From the NCBI RefSeq assembly GCF_003703835.1, contig NZ_RDQR01000022.1:1-43328 (forward strand): DNA of 43,328 nucleotides, read 5' to 3'. The first letter of the stretch is position 1. Each line of letters starts with the position of its first letter. Position numbers and translations under genes: made by a program. This document shows, piece by piece, positions 43,111 to 43,328 of this stretch. Below the pieces are notes generated by a model, which saw nothing but the letters and a program-made list of their open reading frames with translations, ran no database searches and was not told where the DNA came from. Source of the stretch: Auritidibacter ignavus (GTDB lineage Bacteria > Actinomycetota > Actinomycetes > Actinomycetales > Micrococcaceae).

Positions 43111-43328
43111 TTCTGTTGTGTACGGGGGTCGGGTTTACAGGTATGGGTTCATTCGGTCGGGGTAGGCTGCCGCGAGTTGGGCTAGGGCCTGTTTCCAGTT
43201 CGTGGTGACTTGTCCTTCGACGAGTCTGCCGGCGGCTTTGCGCTGGCTGGCGGGTTTGCCGCGTTCCTTGGCTCGTTGGCGTGCGCGTTTGTCCTCGATC
43301 GTGCAGATCGCTAGCCACAAGAGTTTCA
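43102..43328 (-). mobile_element. IS256-family insertion sequence, partial
   Basis: The left part of the element is visible from about 43102 (terminal GGTTGTCAATTCTGTTGTG) to the window edge. It contains the 3' end of a transposase on the minus strand. Where the fuconate dehydratase reading frame stops matching, this sequence starts. The other end, and thus the target duplication, lies outside. Confidence 0.75.
43135..43328 (-). CDS. IS256-family (mutator-type) transposase, C-terminal fragment
   Basis: The last 60-odd codons of a transposase that continues beyond the window. KLLWLAICTIEDKRARQRAKERG, then RLVEGQVTTNWKQALAQLA and the terminal YPDRMNPYL are a familiar ending of actinobacterial IS256-family transposases. 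The catalytic DDE residues lie outside the visible part. Transcription of the gene runs toward the fucose operon, so readthrough could reach the genes downstream. Confidence 0.8.
   Translation of the reverse strand, partial: KLLWLAICTIEDKRARQRAKERGKPASQRKAAGRLVEGQVTTNWKQALAQLAAAYPDRMNPYL

Overview
The window comes from a high-GC actinobacterium, most likely a member of the Micrococcales. The evidence is the codon bias toward G/C, a BioQ-type TetR regulator with its TGAAC-N3-GTTCA box, a CsoR copper switch, a DUF222/HNH protein, a class-E-type LAxTG wall-sorting signal, a CRP/GlxR half-site pair, and several genes that look leaderless (a TANNNT-like hexamer 6-7 nt before the ATG). I cannot name the genus.

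Layout. 0-2.7 kb (minus): a very small membrane ORF, an FAD-dependent oxidoreductase and a polytopic membrane protein. 2.7-5.8 kb (plus): a self-contained copper operon, csoR-copZ-copA, behind a perfect CsoR dyad. 5.8-6.7 kb: a quinone-reductase-like MDR enzyme. 6.7-10.7 kb: a NarL-type two-component system transcribed away from a MacB-like ABC transporter, with a cluster of AACC/GGTT dyads between them. 10.8-13.8 kb: acetoacetyl-CoA synthetase facing an aldo/keto reductase. 13.9-16.4 kb: the biotin uptake locus bioN-bioM / bioQ / bioY. 16.7-18.0 kb: an SRPBCC protein translationally coupled to a VTT-like membrane protein. 18.1-21.2 kb: a ThDP-dependent enzyme and two small membrane proteins. 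21.4-23.3 kb: OsmC, facing MATE. 21.9-28.9 kb (minus): a thioesterase, a heterodimeric ABC exporter, a CPBP (CAAX-type) protease and a MATE exporter in one tight run. 28.9-29.5 kb: a HEAT-repeat protein.

From 29.7 kb the window looks more accessory. A 1281-residue secreted, wall-anchored fusion of a phosphodiester glycosidase and a metallophosphoesterase comes first. It is followed by a 426-bp noncoding gap holding a terminator, a perfect CRP/GlxR-type site and a 113-nt imperfect hairpin. Next is a metNIQ methionine importer whose leader folds as a compact SAM-I-clan riboswitch without a visible P4 and whose MetN lacks most of the usual C-terminal regulatory domain. A DUF222/HNH protein follows.

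38.5-43.1 kb (minus) is a tight, lower-GC operon for non-phosphorylating L-fucose catabolism: FucP importer, FucU mutarotase, SDR L-fucose dehydrogenase, fuconolactonase, L-fuconate dehydratase and a DapA-type aldolase. The dehydratase gene is cut by an IS256-family element that runs off the right edge, so the pathway is probably broken, or dependent on another dehydratase, in this strain. I see no CRISPR array, tRNA or rRNA gene, and no wholly unfamiliar multi-gene system. The strongest leads are the P4-less SAM aptamer, the orphan CRP site plus hairpin, the wall-anchored fusion enzyme and the IS-broken fucose operon.
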